64,000 nucleotides of DNA from Bombyx mori (taxonomy: Eukaryota > Arthropoda > Insecta > Lepidoptera > Bombycidae): positions 2,874,501-2,938,500 of the forward strand of contig NC_085132.1 of the NCBI RefSeq assembly GCF_030269925.1. The letters run 5' to 3'. Shown in pieces: positions 43,745 to 53,646 of this stretch. A model generated the notes under the pieces. That model was not told the origin of the DNA, ran no database searches, and worked only from the letters and a program-made list of their open reading frames with translations. The translations under genes were made by a program, and so were the position numbers. Every line of letters starts with the position of its first letter. Position 1 is the stretch's first letter.

Positions 43745-43945
43745 GTCTTCTTCTTCTTTTTCTCCACCTTATCCCACTAGGTGTGGTCGGCACAGCTAAT
43801 TTTTCTCTTCCATTCTCTTCTATCAGCCGTCATCTCAACACTCACTCCTCTCTCTCTCTCATATCGTCATTCACACGCTCCATCCATGTCTTCTTCGGTC
43901 GACCTCTTCCCCCTCTGCCTTGCACTACCATTTCCATACATCTCC
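43745..43945 (-). mobile_element. LINE family N 3' end, minus strand
   Basis: Complement of the 33030-33231 sequence: CTTTTTCTCCACCTTATCCC, CATCCATGTCTTCTTCGGTC. On the minus strand it encodes the GRPKKTWM...DMRE block with breaks. An inverted relative of 32986-33231. Confidence 0.85.
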
Positions 43946-44194
43946 AAAGAAAAATAAACGTACCAAATTCAAATGTCGCAAGCTAGGCCTTTATCCCGCG
44001 TTATGGGCGCCGGAAACACGTATGAGACAAAGATAACCAGCCAGACCGGGAACGATGAACGTGTTTGACGAACCTACGGCCTCCAAATGAGAACCGAGCC
44101 GGACTTGGCACGGGAAGCGCTAAGACTAGCAAGCCAATCGCAATCGATACAAAAGTGCGTTGTATCAATAGTACAGTAATAGTAGTAGTATTGT
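43946..44194. other. Unassigned GC-richer spacer
   Basis: 43980-44140 (AGGCCTTTATCCCGCGTTAT, GCGCCGGAAAC) has a different composition from its neighbours; possibly an unrecognised repeat. Confidence 0.35.
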
Positions 44195-44440
44195 TACTAG
44201 TGGTAGGACCTCTTGTGAGTCCGCACGGATAGGTACCATCACCTCGCCTATTTCTGCCGGGAAGCAGTAATGCGTTTCGGTTTGAAGGGTGGGGCAGCCG
44301 TTGTAACTATACCTGAGACCTTAGAACTTATGTCTCAAGGTGGATGGCGCATTTACGTTGTAGATGCCCATGGGCACCAGTAACCACTTAACACCAGGTG
44401 GGCTGTGAGCTCGTCCACCCATCTAAGCAAAAAAAAAAAA
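44195..44440 (+). mobile_element. SINE family A, headless
   Basis: ACTAGTGGTAGGACCTCTTG to CATCTAAGCAAAAAAAAAAA; complete body. Confidence 0.92.
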
Positions 44441-44828
44441 GTACACCTTTGTCATGGGAAAAGGCCATACTGTTTAGAGGTCCGTTCAACCGCCGTGTAT
44501 TGTCTTAGCTATCAGATCACACGGATTCTGTATTCTAGATCCATAATGTTTTTTTTCTGTGTGTGATTACTTGGATTTTATCGTCATTTGAATTCGTTTT
44601 ATTGAACCTGGACACAAACTTGTCTCTTCTGTGGAATTCTAATGACTCGGAGTTCTTAGTGTAGTGTAAGAGTTCCTTATCTTTGGACGCTTGGCTTCTT
44701 TTGCATGTGACCTTTGTTTCTTCTTCCAAGCGCTGCTAGTAACGTGAGTAAGTTAGAAGTGGTGTGACAATAAGACGGAAGAGAGGATAAAATCATACAA
44801 TTTAAGCAATAATTTTAGTACATAAGTT
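44441..44828. other. Unassigned spacer
   Basis: A minus-strand Lys-rich ORF (44535-44729) has no motif. No repeat seen. Confidence 0.4.
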
Positions 44829-44907
44829 GAAATTTCTCGCCGGATCTACGGCGGTAGATTCTGCAAAAATTGCTCTTGCTAGGTCTAGTGTTAGCAAATA
44901 CCCGTCC
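44829..44907 (+). mobile_element. SINE-like family C fragment
   Basis: AATTTCTCGCCGGATCTACG, GGTAGATTCTGCAAAAATTG, CTCTTGCTAGGTCTAGTGTT. Confidence 0.75.
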
Positions 44908-45271
44908 ACGGGAAGTTACAATTAGGTTACCAATCTCTGTCCTCGCGGGAATGTAGTGAACCAATGCATGCACGGTTTTGCATCAGGAAAATGTTAGAAC
45001 GAAGCTCACAGTAGGTAATTGCGAATACAATAAAACAGAGGTGCAAAATTACCACAAATTCTCGAACCGTTGTCTTCTTTTTTTGATCAGGTACATCAAA
45101 AAATAAAGGCAAAACGTTTTTATGTTATAACGATAATAAAACAGTAATCTCTGTTATTCCGTGCGCATATTCGAGATGTTCCAAACAAGGACATTTGACG
45201 TTTCCGCGTTGATTCAATTTCGTGTGGTGTTTGTCAGAAGAACAAAGCGATTTATATCATAGTAAATTTAA
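44908..45271. other. Unassigned spacer
   Basis: No gene or repeat match seen. Confidence 0.4.
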
Positions 45272-45555
45272 TCTATACATATAAAAATGAATTGCTGTTC
45301 ATTAGTCTCGCTAAAACTCGAGAACGGCTGGACTAATTTGGCTAATTGTGGTCTTGAATTATTTGTCCAGAGAAGGTTCAAAAGGTAGATAAATATAAAA
45401 ATGCTCGGAATTAAATAAAAATAACAATTTTGTTTTTCCTTTGATGTGTCCCCGTCGGACGGATTCCTTTTGTTTGTTTTAAGTTTATTTTATACAAAAG
45501 TTTAGGTCTTTTATTTATCGATTGAGGCAACACGAAGTCTGCCGGGTCAAGTAGT
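45272..45555 (+). mobile_element. Helitron family E
   Basis: TCTATACATATAAAAATGAA start and CCGGGTCAAGTAGT end (CTAGT changed to GTAGT), with a short deletion near TTATTTGTCCAGAG. Confidence 0.88.
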
Positions 45556-45570
45556 ATGTTAAATATATAA

Positions 45571-45846
45571 TATTTTTATTGCTTAGATAGGTGGACGAGC
45601 TCACTGCCCGCCTGGTGTTAAGTGGTTACTGGAGCTCATAGACATCTGCGACGTAAATGCGCCACCCACCTTGAGATATAAGTTCTAAGGTCTCAAGTAT
45701 AGTTACAACGGCTGCCTCACCTTTCAAACCGTACTACTACTTTACGGCAGAAATAGGCGGGGTGGTGGTACCTACCCGCGCGGACTCAGAAGAGGTCCTA
45801 CCACCAGTAATTACGCAAATTATAATTTTGCCGGTTTTATTTTTAT
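45571..45846 (-). mobile_element. SINE family A with partial linker, minus strand
   Basis: Tail at 45571, body, then linker AGTAATTACGCAAATTATAA; the tRNA-like head is missing. Confidence 0.9.
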
Positions 45847-46172
45847 TCGTATGCTTAATATGTTTTGTTTTTATTCATATGCTCTCTTGTTGTTGATGAA
45901 ATGTAAAACCAACGTACTAAGTGGCGATAAGTGAGACCTTCATCGACTGATTCCTACAATGCGAATAATATTATCATGTGTTAGTGAAGCTTGCTTGATA
46001 CCCCGAGAAATCTCTACAGAGGGCAATTCATAGCACAATTCCACAGTAGGTGATAAAGGTTTTTGTTATTGTAAACCGATGACTAGAATTATGATAGTCC
46101 ACTTCAGTTAATTCTAAATGAATCATTTAGATTGATGACATAGGATGATGGAAAATTGTGAAATTTCTTCAT
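45847..46172. other. Unassigned spacer
   Basis: No gene or repeat match seen. Confidence 0.4.
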
Positions 46173-46471
46173 TAATTTTTTTTTCTACCTAAGCTGGATA
46201 GCCTTGAGAGGCTATGTCAGCATAACCCTAATGTATATGTGAGCCCTCGGGGCTCAAATCAGGAGGCGTTGCTAACACTGGCCCTAGCAAGAGCAGTGTT
46301 TCGCAGAATTTACCACCGGATCGGGAACGCGACCTACTGAAAAGATCCGGCGAGAAACTCAGTGTGCTGCGTCTATGGGTTAGTTTACTCGCCGAACCCT
46401 TCGTCGCAAAAATGGTGACCGGTGCTTGAGGTGCCTAAAAGCACCGTTAGTGGATCGGATTCGAAATGACG
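46173..46471 (-). mobile_element. SINE-like family C, near full length, minus strand
   Basis: T-run at 46177-46190, CTACCTAAGCTGGATAGCCT, AAGATCCGGCGAGAAACTC, GTGACCGGTGCTTGAGGTG, CGAAATGACG at the 5' end. It keeps the CTTGAG block missing from the copy at 28229-28551. Confidence 0.88.
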
Positions 46472-46821
46472 TGACAAGCGTCATTATAGTGCACGAACAA
46501 ATGACACCCGAGCGAAAACATTCAGTGAATGACAACTCGCGTCCGCTTCATCTCGTGCTGTGTTCCCAACACCAAACATGCATACACAAATGCAAGTTGA
46601 CTCACATTGACCTTGGAATAGACCAGTCTAATCGCTGTTTTAGCCAATCAGTAGTCGGCACACGCGGGCATCATCCTTTGTTTATTTTATCAGCCATTCT
46701 GTGACGTCACTGTGTTTGTTCCGCCATTTTTTTGGATTGCCTTTTGTTAAAGCTTCAATCGTACTCAAGTGCATGCAATTGAGAAATAACGCGTAATTTC
46801 GCGGTGAGATTTTATTGTTTC
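46472..46821 (+). promoter_or_regulatory. Possible promoter-like segment
   Basis: GTGACGTCAC (CRE-type palindrome, 46701-46710), AGCCAATCAG (CCAAT-like, about 46652) and TCCGCCATTTTTTTGG (YY1/Pho-like GCCAT) lie within 90 bp in locally GC-richer unique DNA. No transcript start or coding exon was identified, so this is motif-based inference. Confidence 0.25.
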
Positions 46822-47096
46822 TCTTTTTTTTTTATTGCTTAGCTGGATAGACGAGCTCACAGCCCACCTGGTGTTAAGTGGTTACTGGAGCCCATAGACA
46901 TCTACAACGTAAATGCGCCACCCACCTCGAGATATAAGTTCTAAAGTCTCAGTATAGTTACAACGGCTACCCCACCCTTCGAACCGAAACGCATTACTGC
47001 TTCACGGCGGAAATAGGCGGGGTGGTATTCCGTGCGGACTCACGAGAGGTCCTACCACCAGTGATTACGCAAATTATAATTTTGCGGGTTTAGTTT
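46822..47096 (-). mobile_element. SINE family A with partial linker, minus strand
   Basis: Long T-run, TTGCTTAGCTGGATAGACGA, body with a short deletion at GGGGTGGTATTCCGTGCGG, then GATTACGCAAATTATAATTT. Confidence 0.9.
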
Positions 47097-47740
47097 TCTC
47101 ATTCTAGATATTAATTAGTTTGGACGTAGTTGATTCTTGCTTCGTTTAAGGCACGAATTGTTTTATTGAACTCAGTCCGCGGTCCGCTCAGAAGTCACTT
47201 GCTGTATGTAATTAGTTTTTTTCATTCCGCCACGCCACGAGTTCGTCGGCACCGTCATTAATTGTGTTATTAGCATGTCGGGGACTCGCTTCAGTTAACT
47301 AAGAGTACAGGTGGCGGAAAATTGTACGACTCGATCCGTTCATCAAATTTGACTTTTCGTAATTGTAAACCGTGTGCTTATCGTAATTAAGGCAAGAATG
47401 CACTGCTGTGCGATTATCGTAGGCCAGGACTCGACAAACTTATAATTTAAGCGTGGTACCCACGTCCGTACGATCAGTCACATTTCGGATACAAACAAAC
47501 TTCATTCGATCGATTAGTTTATTTTTTTTCTAGAAAATTCCGGTAACGAAAAGTGTTGAAAGATGACTTTAATATTATTAACCATAAACTTATGTAACGA
47601 GATTTCGCCTAAGCTTGGAAAGTCTGTGTGATTTGTTGGATAATCGTACCTACAGTCACTTGATTCGATCCCTGATCGATTAACATTTTTTAAAAACATC
47701 CTAACCCAATTAATTTCATTCGTAATGAAAGCTCATTGGA
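47097..47740. other. Unassigned spacer
   Basis: No gene or repeat match seen. Confidence 0.4.
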
Positions 47741-47955
47741 ACGTTTAGTGAGGAAGAGTGGACGGTCAACGCTCTCGCGGCCGATCATCCACAAGGTGGA
47801 CAGACTTGGTTAAGTTATCTACGAAGTGTTCCCTTACTGAGTGTACACGTACCGCCACAAATAGAGAAAGATGGAGAAGTCTTTCAAAAGCCACAACCAA
47901 ACATTAAGACTTAGGTACGTAACCACGACCACTCCGCCAGGAGTGTACGGCTGAG
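47741..47955 (+). mobile_element. RTE-like LINE C-terminus remnant
   Basis: From 47779 to the stop at 47905 the frame reads GRSSTRWTDLVK, then ATNRERWRSLSKATTKH. This matches the usual end of RTE-like proteins (GRPPTRW.DD...A.NR..WRSL), with GRP changed to GRS. A CACGACCACTCCGCCAGGAG tail follows. Too short to name the family. Confidence 0.65.
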
Positions 47956-48136
47956 AAGAAGAACCCAATTAAAACGAAATTATCATAAGTCATAGTATTA
48001 AAGGACATACCTGATATGGTCGTGCCAGAGTTTCTTTGCACTCTGTTACAGCTTCGTAATCTGCACTCCTTACTGGTGAAATAGAAGAAACCGCGACACT
48101 GTCTTGAATCGCGCTAACGACATTTACAAATGTACA

Positions 48137-48210
48137 TTTTTTTCCCTTGTAGGCAGACGAGCATACGGCCCACCTGATGGTGAATGGTTACCGTCGCCCA
48201 TGGACTTCAG
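48137..48210 (-). mobile_element. LINE family B tail fragment, minus strand
   Basis: TGTAGGCAGACGAGCATACG, GCCCACCTGATGGTGAATGG, CATGGACTTCAG; truncated. Confidence 0.82.
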
Positions 48211-48389
48211 ATGGGCCCATATCAACATATTCAACATATATATGCTTTCGCGGACTTTTTTTAGATCTTTTAACGGGGAACAATTCCGTCATACATTATT
48301 TTAGCGAAACTTTAACCGTTTCTGCAGCGCACGCAGCGGAAGCTCTCAAAAGGGAAAAAAAAAACAGCGATTTTGAAACATTCTTTGTT

Positions 48390-48556
48390 GGTGCTCCGCT
48401 TGTATTCGTGCTTCGCGTGATGTTATATAGCCTATAGCCTTCCTCGATAAATGGGCTATCTAACACTGAATGAATTTTTCAAATCGGACCAGTAGTTCCT
48501 GAGATTAGCGCGTTCAAACAAACAAACTCTTCAGCTTTATAATATTAATAGATTCC
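48390..48556 (-). mobile_element. Helitron-like 5' end, minus strand
   Basis: The element strand starts TCTATTAATATTATAAAGCT, then GAAGAGTTTGTTTGTTTGAA and GCGCTAATCTCAGGAACTAC, a 5' sequence common in lepidopteran non-autonomous Helitrons. The 3' end is not identified. Confidence 0.5.
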
Positions 48557-48688
48557 TCGCGTTTCGTCGATAGTAAATTTAATATCGTTAATATGAAAAT
48601 TTGTGAGAGTGATCACGTACTTTTTTAATTGAAAAATTAGTGGTACTAACTGCAAATTTTCGCCAACGATGAAACAGGCTGTGGGATG

Positions 48689-48840
48689 TTTTTTTATTTC
48701 TTTTTTATTTATTTATTGCCTTTGTAGGCAGACGAGCATACGGCCCACCTGATGGTGAGTGGTTACCGTCGCCCATGGACTTCAGCAATGCCAGGGGCAG
48801 AGCCAAGCCGCTGCCTACCGCTAAAGCCGCTGCCTACCGC
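48689..48840 (-). mobile_element. LINE family B tail, minus strand
   Basis: T-rich tail, TTGCCTTTGTAGGCAGACGA, complete tail to CTGCCTACCGC. AAGCCGCTGCCTACCGCT is present twice in tandem at the 5' breakpoint (about 48806-48841). Confidence 0.88.
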
Positions 48841-49200
48841 TTCATGTTTTTAATAATCCATCTTTTACACTATCGTACCTCTTTTTCCCTTCAAATCTTG
48901 AAGCTGGGAACAAAGGAAGCGGCTTCATCAGTATACAAAAGGTTTGATAAACAGTTTAGATATTAGACAAATATTAGTAAAGTTAAATATTTTGCGCCGC
49001 GCACGATATAAACTTAGACGGCGTCATAGCCGCTGTTATAATGTAACTAGGTCTAGGTCGATGTATTTTTGATCGACAATAATGAATACCTTATAATGAA
49101 ATAAATTGGATGCAAATTTTATTCGTTAAGGACGAAATCGGATATCAATCATTATTTAGATCTAATTAATTTATAAGACAATCACTCGATACGTGTTCAC
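48841..49200. other. Unassigned spacer
   Basis: No gene or repeat match seen; the ORF at 48775-48966 is a read-through of the LINE tail. Confidence 0.4.
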
Positions 49201-49738
49201 CATTAAGCAACCGGAACCGGACCCCGGAGCATGACGGGGAAAAGATTATCAGACAAAATAAGAACATCAACAATTAAAAAACAAACTCAATTAAATGATG
49301 TCTCAGTTACAATAAGGAAACTTAAATGGAAGTGGACGGGGCATACTATAAGAGGACAGGAGAAATGGTGTAAAACTATAATGTACTGGTATCCGAGAGA
49401 CAGAAAAAGAAACCGAGGTAGACCATTTAAGAGATGGGTGGACGACATTAAGGCAGTTGCGGGAAGCACATGGACCAGAACAGCTGAAAATAGAAGCTTA
49501 TGGAGGCAGTTGGAGGAGGCATATGTCTATAATAGACAAACAGACAATAACTAATAATAACATAGGTAAAAGAGAGAAAAAAAAGTTTCCAAAAAAAATA
49601 ATTTTTTTTTTAATTAATATTAATACCACTACTAACTTAAAACATAGTAAAAAAAAAAGAAATAATAATAGAATATGTAAAAAAAATATGTATTTGTCTG
49701 AATAAAGGCTTTATTATTATTATTATTATTATATTTAG
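49201..49738 (+). mobile_element. RTE-like LINE 3' end with C-terminal coding
   Basis: The frame 49231-49554 encodes 107 residues: KLKWKWTGHTIRGQEKWCK, then RNRGRPFKRWVDDIKAVAGS and AENRSLWRQLEEAYVYN before the stop. These are the W.GH, GRP..RW.DD and NR..WR.LEEAY motifs that close RTE/BovB-type LINE proteins. The 3' UTR ends CTGAATAAAGGCTTTATTAT plus (ATT)n. The upstream RT domain is absent (5' truncation). Confidence 0.88.
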
Positions 49739-49852
49739 ATCTAAGATATTGGCCACACTAAATCTCGTCAATAGTTACTGGAGAAAATATATGTTAATGA
49801 AAACAGCAAGAAAACGTGTTGAGCTGATGAAAGGTGTGAACTGGACGCATTG

Positions 49853-50282
49853 ATATACTTAATATATTAATACGTGAAGAAAAAACTTTGTACCTATCCC
49901 TTTTTACGAAAATTGCGCGGACGGAGGAGTATGAAATTTTCCACACTTACAGAGAATATAGAGAAGAAGTGCACAATGCTAGTATTTTTTTAAAATAATG
50001 CATAAAAGGTACATTAAATCAATAAAGAAAACATTACACACACTACATACCATGTATTTGACGCACACACGCATGCATACTATTTATTGTCAAACTTTTG
50101 TTCTTGACGTCTGTTGTCAAATTGAGAATAGATTAAATATTGTTTGTCTTTGTTAATATTTTTTATAGCGTAGTCTTGGCGAAATTTGTGATTATAAAAG
50201 TATTAAATACAATCATAATAGTGTACAAACTTACAATTCCAATTAATTATAGTCGAATTTCGACTACTGCGGGACCTCTAGT
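49853..50282 (+). mobile_element. Helitron family G, complete 3' end
   Basis: From AATATATTAATACGTGAAG (first bases altered) to the hairpin TAGTCGAATTTCGACTA, then CTGCGGGACCTCTAGT. It carries the uninterrupted TTCTTGACGTCTGTTGTC site that the copy at 25638 shows as an insertion target. Confidence 0.9.
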
Positions 50283-50402
50283 ACTTGATAAATCCCGCTC
50301 CATTTACACACATGACAATTTGAATAATTTCAATGAAAACAAACGCAAAATTCAGACTAACACAATCTCACGAGATAACAAAGTCACTACATAGTATAAA
50401 AC

Positions 50403-50598
50403 AAAGTCGCTTTCTCTGTCCCTATATCCCTATGTGTGCTTAAATCTTTAAAACTACGCAACGGATTTTGATGCGGTTTTTTTTAATAGATAGAGTGATT
50501 GAAGAGGAAGGTTTATATGTATAATAACATCCATTAAATAGTGGAGAAATCAATAATAAATTACGGTTTCCGAAGCGAAGCGAGGGCGGGTCGCTAGT
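50403..50598 (+). mobile_element. Helitron (family H) 3' part
   Basis: AAAGTCGCTTTCTCTGTCC, CTACGCAACGGATTTTGATG, and the end GAGGGCGGGTCGCTAGT, similar to the ends at 15541 and about 62092. No coding content. Confidence 0.75.
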
Positions 50599-50642
50599 AA
50601 CGAATAAAATTTAATTAGAAAAATAAATAAAGAATATCACAA

Positions 50643-50889
50643 TTTTTTTTTTTTATTGCTTAGATGGGTGGACGAGCCCACAGCCCACCCGGTGCCAAGT
50701 GGCTACTGGAGCCCATAGACATCTACATCGTAAATGCGCCACCCACCTTGAGATAAAGTTCTGAGGTCTCAGTATAGTTACAACGGCTGCCCCACCCTTC
50801 AAACCGAAACGCATTACTGCTTCACGGCAGAAGTAGGCAGGGTGGTGGTACCTATCCGTGCGGACTCACAAGAGGTCCTACCACCAGTT
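50643..50889 (-). mobile_element. SINE family A, minus strand
   Basis: T-run, TTGCTTAGATGGGTGGACGA, complete headless body to the complement of AACTGGTGGTAGGACC. It ends only about 55 bp before a host exon. Confidence 0.93.
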
Positions 50890-50945
50890 AACAAATAGAT
50901 AAAAAAAAAAAAACCAAACCAGTTTAATTGTTTTATTGATTCCAG

Positions 50946-51334
50946 GTCTAGAACGGGTGGCGGAAGAGTTGATGGGTAGAAGAAAATGGAAACTATATCA
51001 GGACGCGTTAATACCAAAGCGAAACGAACAGGACGATTCAGACGATTCGATGCCATCCACCGACCCGCCCCCGGCGCTCAAGATCAAAACCATCGAGGAA
51101 ATCAACGCGCCAGAAGACGAGAGGCCCAGGGTCGAGAGCGATGGAAACGGCCAAGAGTCGAAGACGTCACGGCCGGAGACGATCCTGGAGAGTCTGATCA
51201 AGAGGCCGGCGACGCAGCCGAAAGTGGAAGTCCTAGAGGAACCAGCGGATTGGAAGCCGCCAGACAAGTGCTACTTCTGCGTAGATGGTGAGCCCAGGGC
51301 TACAGCTGAAGCTGCTCAACCCGTCGGCGCTACC
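50946..51334 (+). CDS. Internal exon of an unidentified host gene
   Basis: The upstream tract TTTAATTGTTTTATTGATTC ends in CAG (50945) and makes a plausible acceptor. GTGAGT at 51335 is a strong donor, and the frame is open across the whole 389 bp. The exon opens with the last two bases of a split codon and closes on a codon boundary. It encodes about 130 residues: GLERVAEELMGRRKWKLYQD, a long acidic and proline-rich stretch (SDDSMPSTDPPP, PEDERPRVESDGN), LESLIKRPATQPK, then DWKPPDKCYFCVDG with one CxxC pair. A second donor (G|GTGAGC, 51289) would remove the last 15 residues. Codon use is GC-rich, unlike the AT-rich flanks, and no transposon motif is present. The CxxC could start a zinc-binding site completed in the next exon (inference). 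I do not recognise the protein. Confidence 0.72.
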
Positions 51335-52027
51335 GTGAGTAATATTTATTTATTTACGTATGTAGGGACCACAAATGTCCCCATAGCAACTAATAATTAT
51401 ATGCATGTGTTAGCGGTAATTATATTGTAATGATGCTACGTCAGTCTCGGGATTGTCGGGCTGTCGATAGCACGTTAGATTATAATCCCAATATAGGTTA
51501 GTCACTTAACTGAACACGTGCCTTATTAATCCTTGCCCGATATAGAGACTCGATATGTACACACAAAAAAGAAGACATAGTACAGAGTAATAGGAAAACT
51601 ACGTACAAAGGCACTGCTTATTTCTTTAAGAAATCCGTTCCAGCAGACCTGCGAGAGGATTATGAGAATAATAATTAAAAGTGATGAGTGTGTGTAGAAC
51701 AGCTAAAATAACAAATACAACATGAGAATTATAGTAATATACATACCTACACATAGCAAATATTGTTAAACTTGAATACAAAATATTATAAGTAACACAG
51801 TATATATGAGTATAGAATATGTTTTTTTGGAAAGTTTCAAATTCTTGTTTGTGCTTCTAATAATAAAAATCTTTCGAGGATGTATTATTTCGTGAAAGCC
51901 GTCAGCGTCGATAGATAAACTTTTACAGCATCTAAAATTCAAAAGAACCATACAAGATCTTAATTAAACGGTAAATAATATTGATTTGTCGAGTTAAGCA
52001 CAAAATCATAAGCTTATATTGCATTTT
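51335..52027. other. Probable intron sequence after the exon
   Basis: AT-rich, no repeat match, no second exon seen. Assignment as intron follows only from the donor at 51335. Confidence 0.5.
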
Positions 52028-52141
52028 AGGTAGGCAGCGGCTTGGCTCTGCCCCTGGCATTGCTGAAGTCCATGGGCGATGGTAACCACTCACCATCAGG
52101 TGGGCCGTATGCTCGACTGCATACAAGGGAAAAAAAAAAAA
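52028..52141 (+). mobile_element. LINE family B short tail
   Basis: AGGTAGGCAGCGGCTTGGCT to CTGCATACAAGGGAAAAAAA; starts at the recurrent breakpoint. Confidence 0.9.
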
Positions 52142-52673
52142 TTTGAATACATTACGTAGAATTGAAAATGACTATAAGCAAATTAAGGTAGTCAATTCAT
52201 TCGCGAAACAGCTACGCTTAGTAGTTGGGTCTTTGGAGGCGCTCGGGTAGCTGTTAGCAAATCCCACCCTTCCAGACTGAGCCCTTGCTCACTCACCTGT
52301 CCTGGTGAAACTGGAAAGGCCTGCAGGTCACCAGTAATCCCTCAATCATAAAAATAATCTTAGTAGGACCGAGCATCACAACTACTGCTCCTGCTAATAT
52401 AGATCGCATCACTTACGCCATATGTTCCTTAGTATTTCATTCACAGTCCAAATGTTTTAGCGTTTAATCTCGTCAAGTTAACAGCGACATATGAATACAT
52501 CCTTGAGCCAGATCGGTCGTGATTAGCATAGCACATGTCCGCCGAATCGGTCACATGCGCTTATATGCAACTGCTCACTAATGGAGTCTTACATGTGTGT
52601 GATAATAACATTGACAAAGAATAATTTAAGCGTCCTGATTACGCATAGTTCCTTTTAATGATAGGGCATAAAA
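52142..52673. other. Spacer with decayed family C remnant
   Basis: 52250-52335 (GTTAGCAAATCCCACCCTTC, GAGCCCTTGCTCACTCACCT, CTGGAAAGGCCTGCAGGTCA) follows the 3' part of family C with heavy divergence. Otherwise nothing recognised. Confidence 0.4.
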
Positions 52674-53122
52674 TCTATATATATTAATACGTGAAGCAAA
52701 AACTTTGTATCGCTTTTTACGAAAATTGCGCGGACGGAGGATTATGAAATTTCCCACACTTATAGAGCATATAGAGAAGAAGTGCACAATGCTAATATTT
52801 TTTTCAAATAATGCATAAAAGATACATTAAATCAATAAAAAAAGCATTACACACACTATCATGTATTTGACACAACACATATACACACACATACACTCTG
52901 CGTTTATTGTCAAACTTTTGTTATTGTTGAAAGTCTGTGATCAAATTGAGAATAAATTAATATTGTTTGTCTATAATACTATTTATCTATAGTGTAGTTT
53001 TGGCGAAATCTGTGATTATATTAACAAATTCTAATAGTGTTTGACAATAGAACCATAATAATGTTTATAAAGAAAATTTCAATTAATTATAGTCGAATTT
53101 CGTATAATGCGGGACCACTAGT
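52674..53122 (+). mobile_element. Helitron family G, both ends
   Basis: TCTATATATATTAATACGTG start and TAATGCGGGACCACTAGT end. The 3' hairpin is damaged (AGTCGAATTTCGTATA) compared with the copy at 49853. Confidence 0.9.
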
Positions 53123-53646
53123 AATTGTAAATAGACATGCTTTAACAAAAACCGACTTCAAATGGAAAAAAGATACTCCAAAACAAATTAATATACACTA
53201 AAAACAGTAATCTTTGAAATCGGTTGGCGTGGTATTGAGTTACTGAGTTATTCATCTATTTGTTACGCACGTAGGTAGGTAACTACTTAATGCCAATTTA
53301 AGACTTATATAGTTTTCTCGTGGATACCATTATCAGAACTGGACTAAATTGAAATGGGACCACACGGGGAGCGTCAGTTTTCTAATAAAAAAAGAATAAT
53401 TAAAATCGATTAACCCAGTCAGAAGCTATGAGGTAACATAACTTCTAATACTAGTATAAGTATAAATATATTCTAAGTATAAAGGTGGACTTAATGCCAT
53501 AGGCATTCTCTAACAGTCTACCTTAAGGGAGTGCAGAGATGAAGCTTGGTAGGTGTAGTGTGATAATGATATTACTAAAACATATGTGTATATATAACAT
53601 ACATAATATTTATAGACACAAATACTCGTACTTAAATATATAACTA

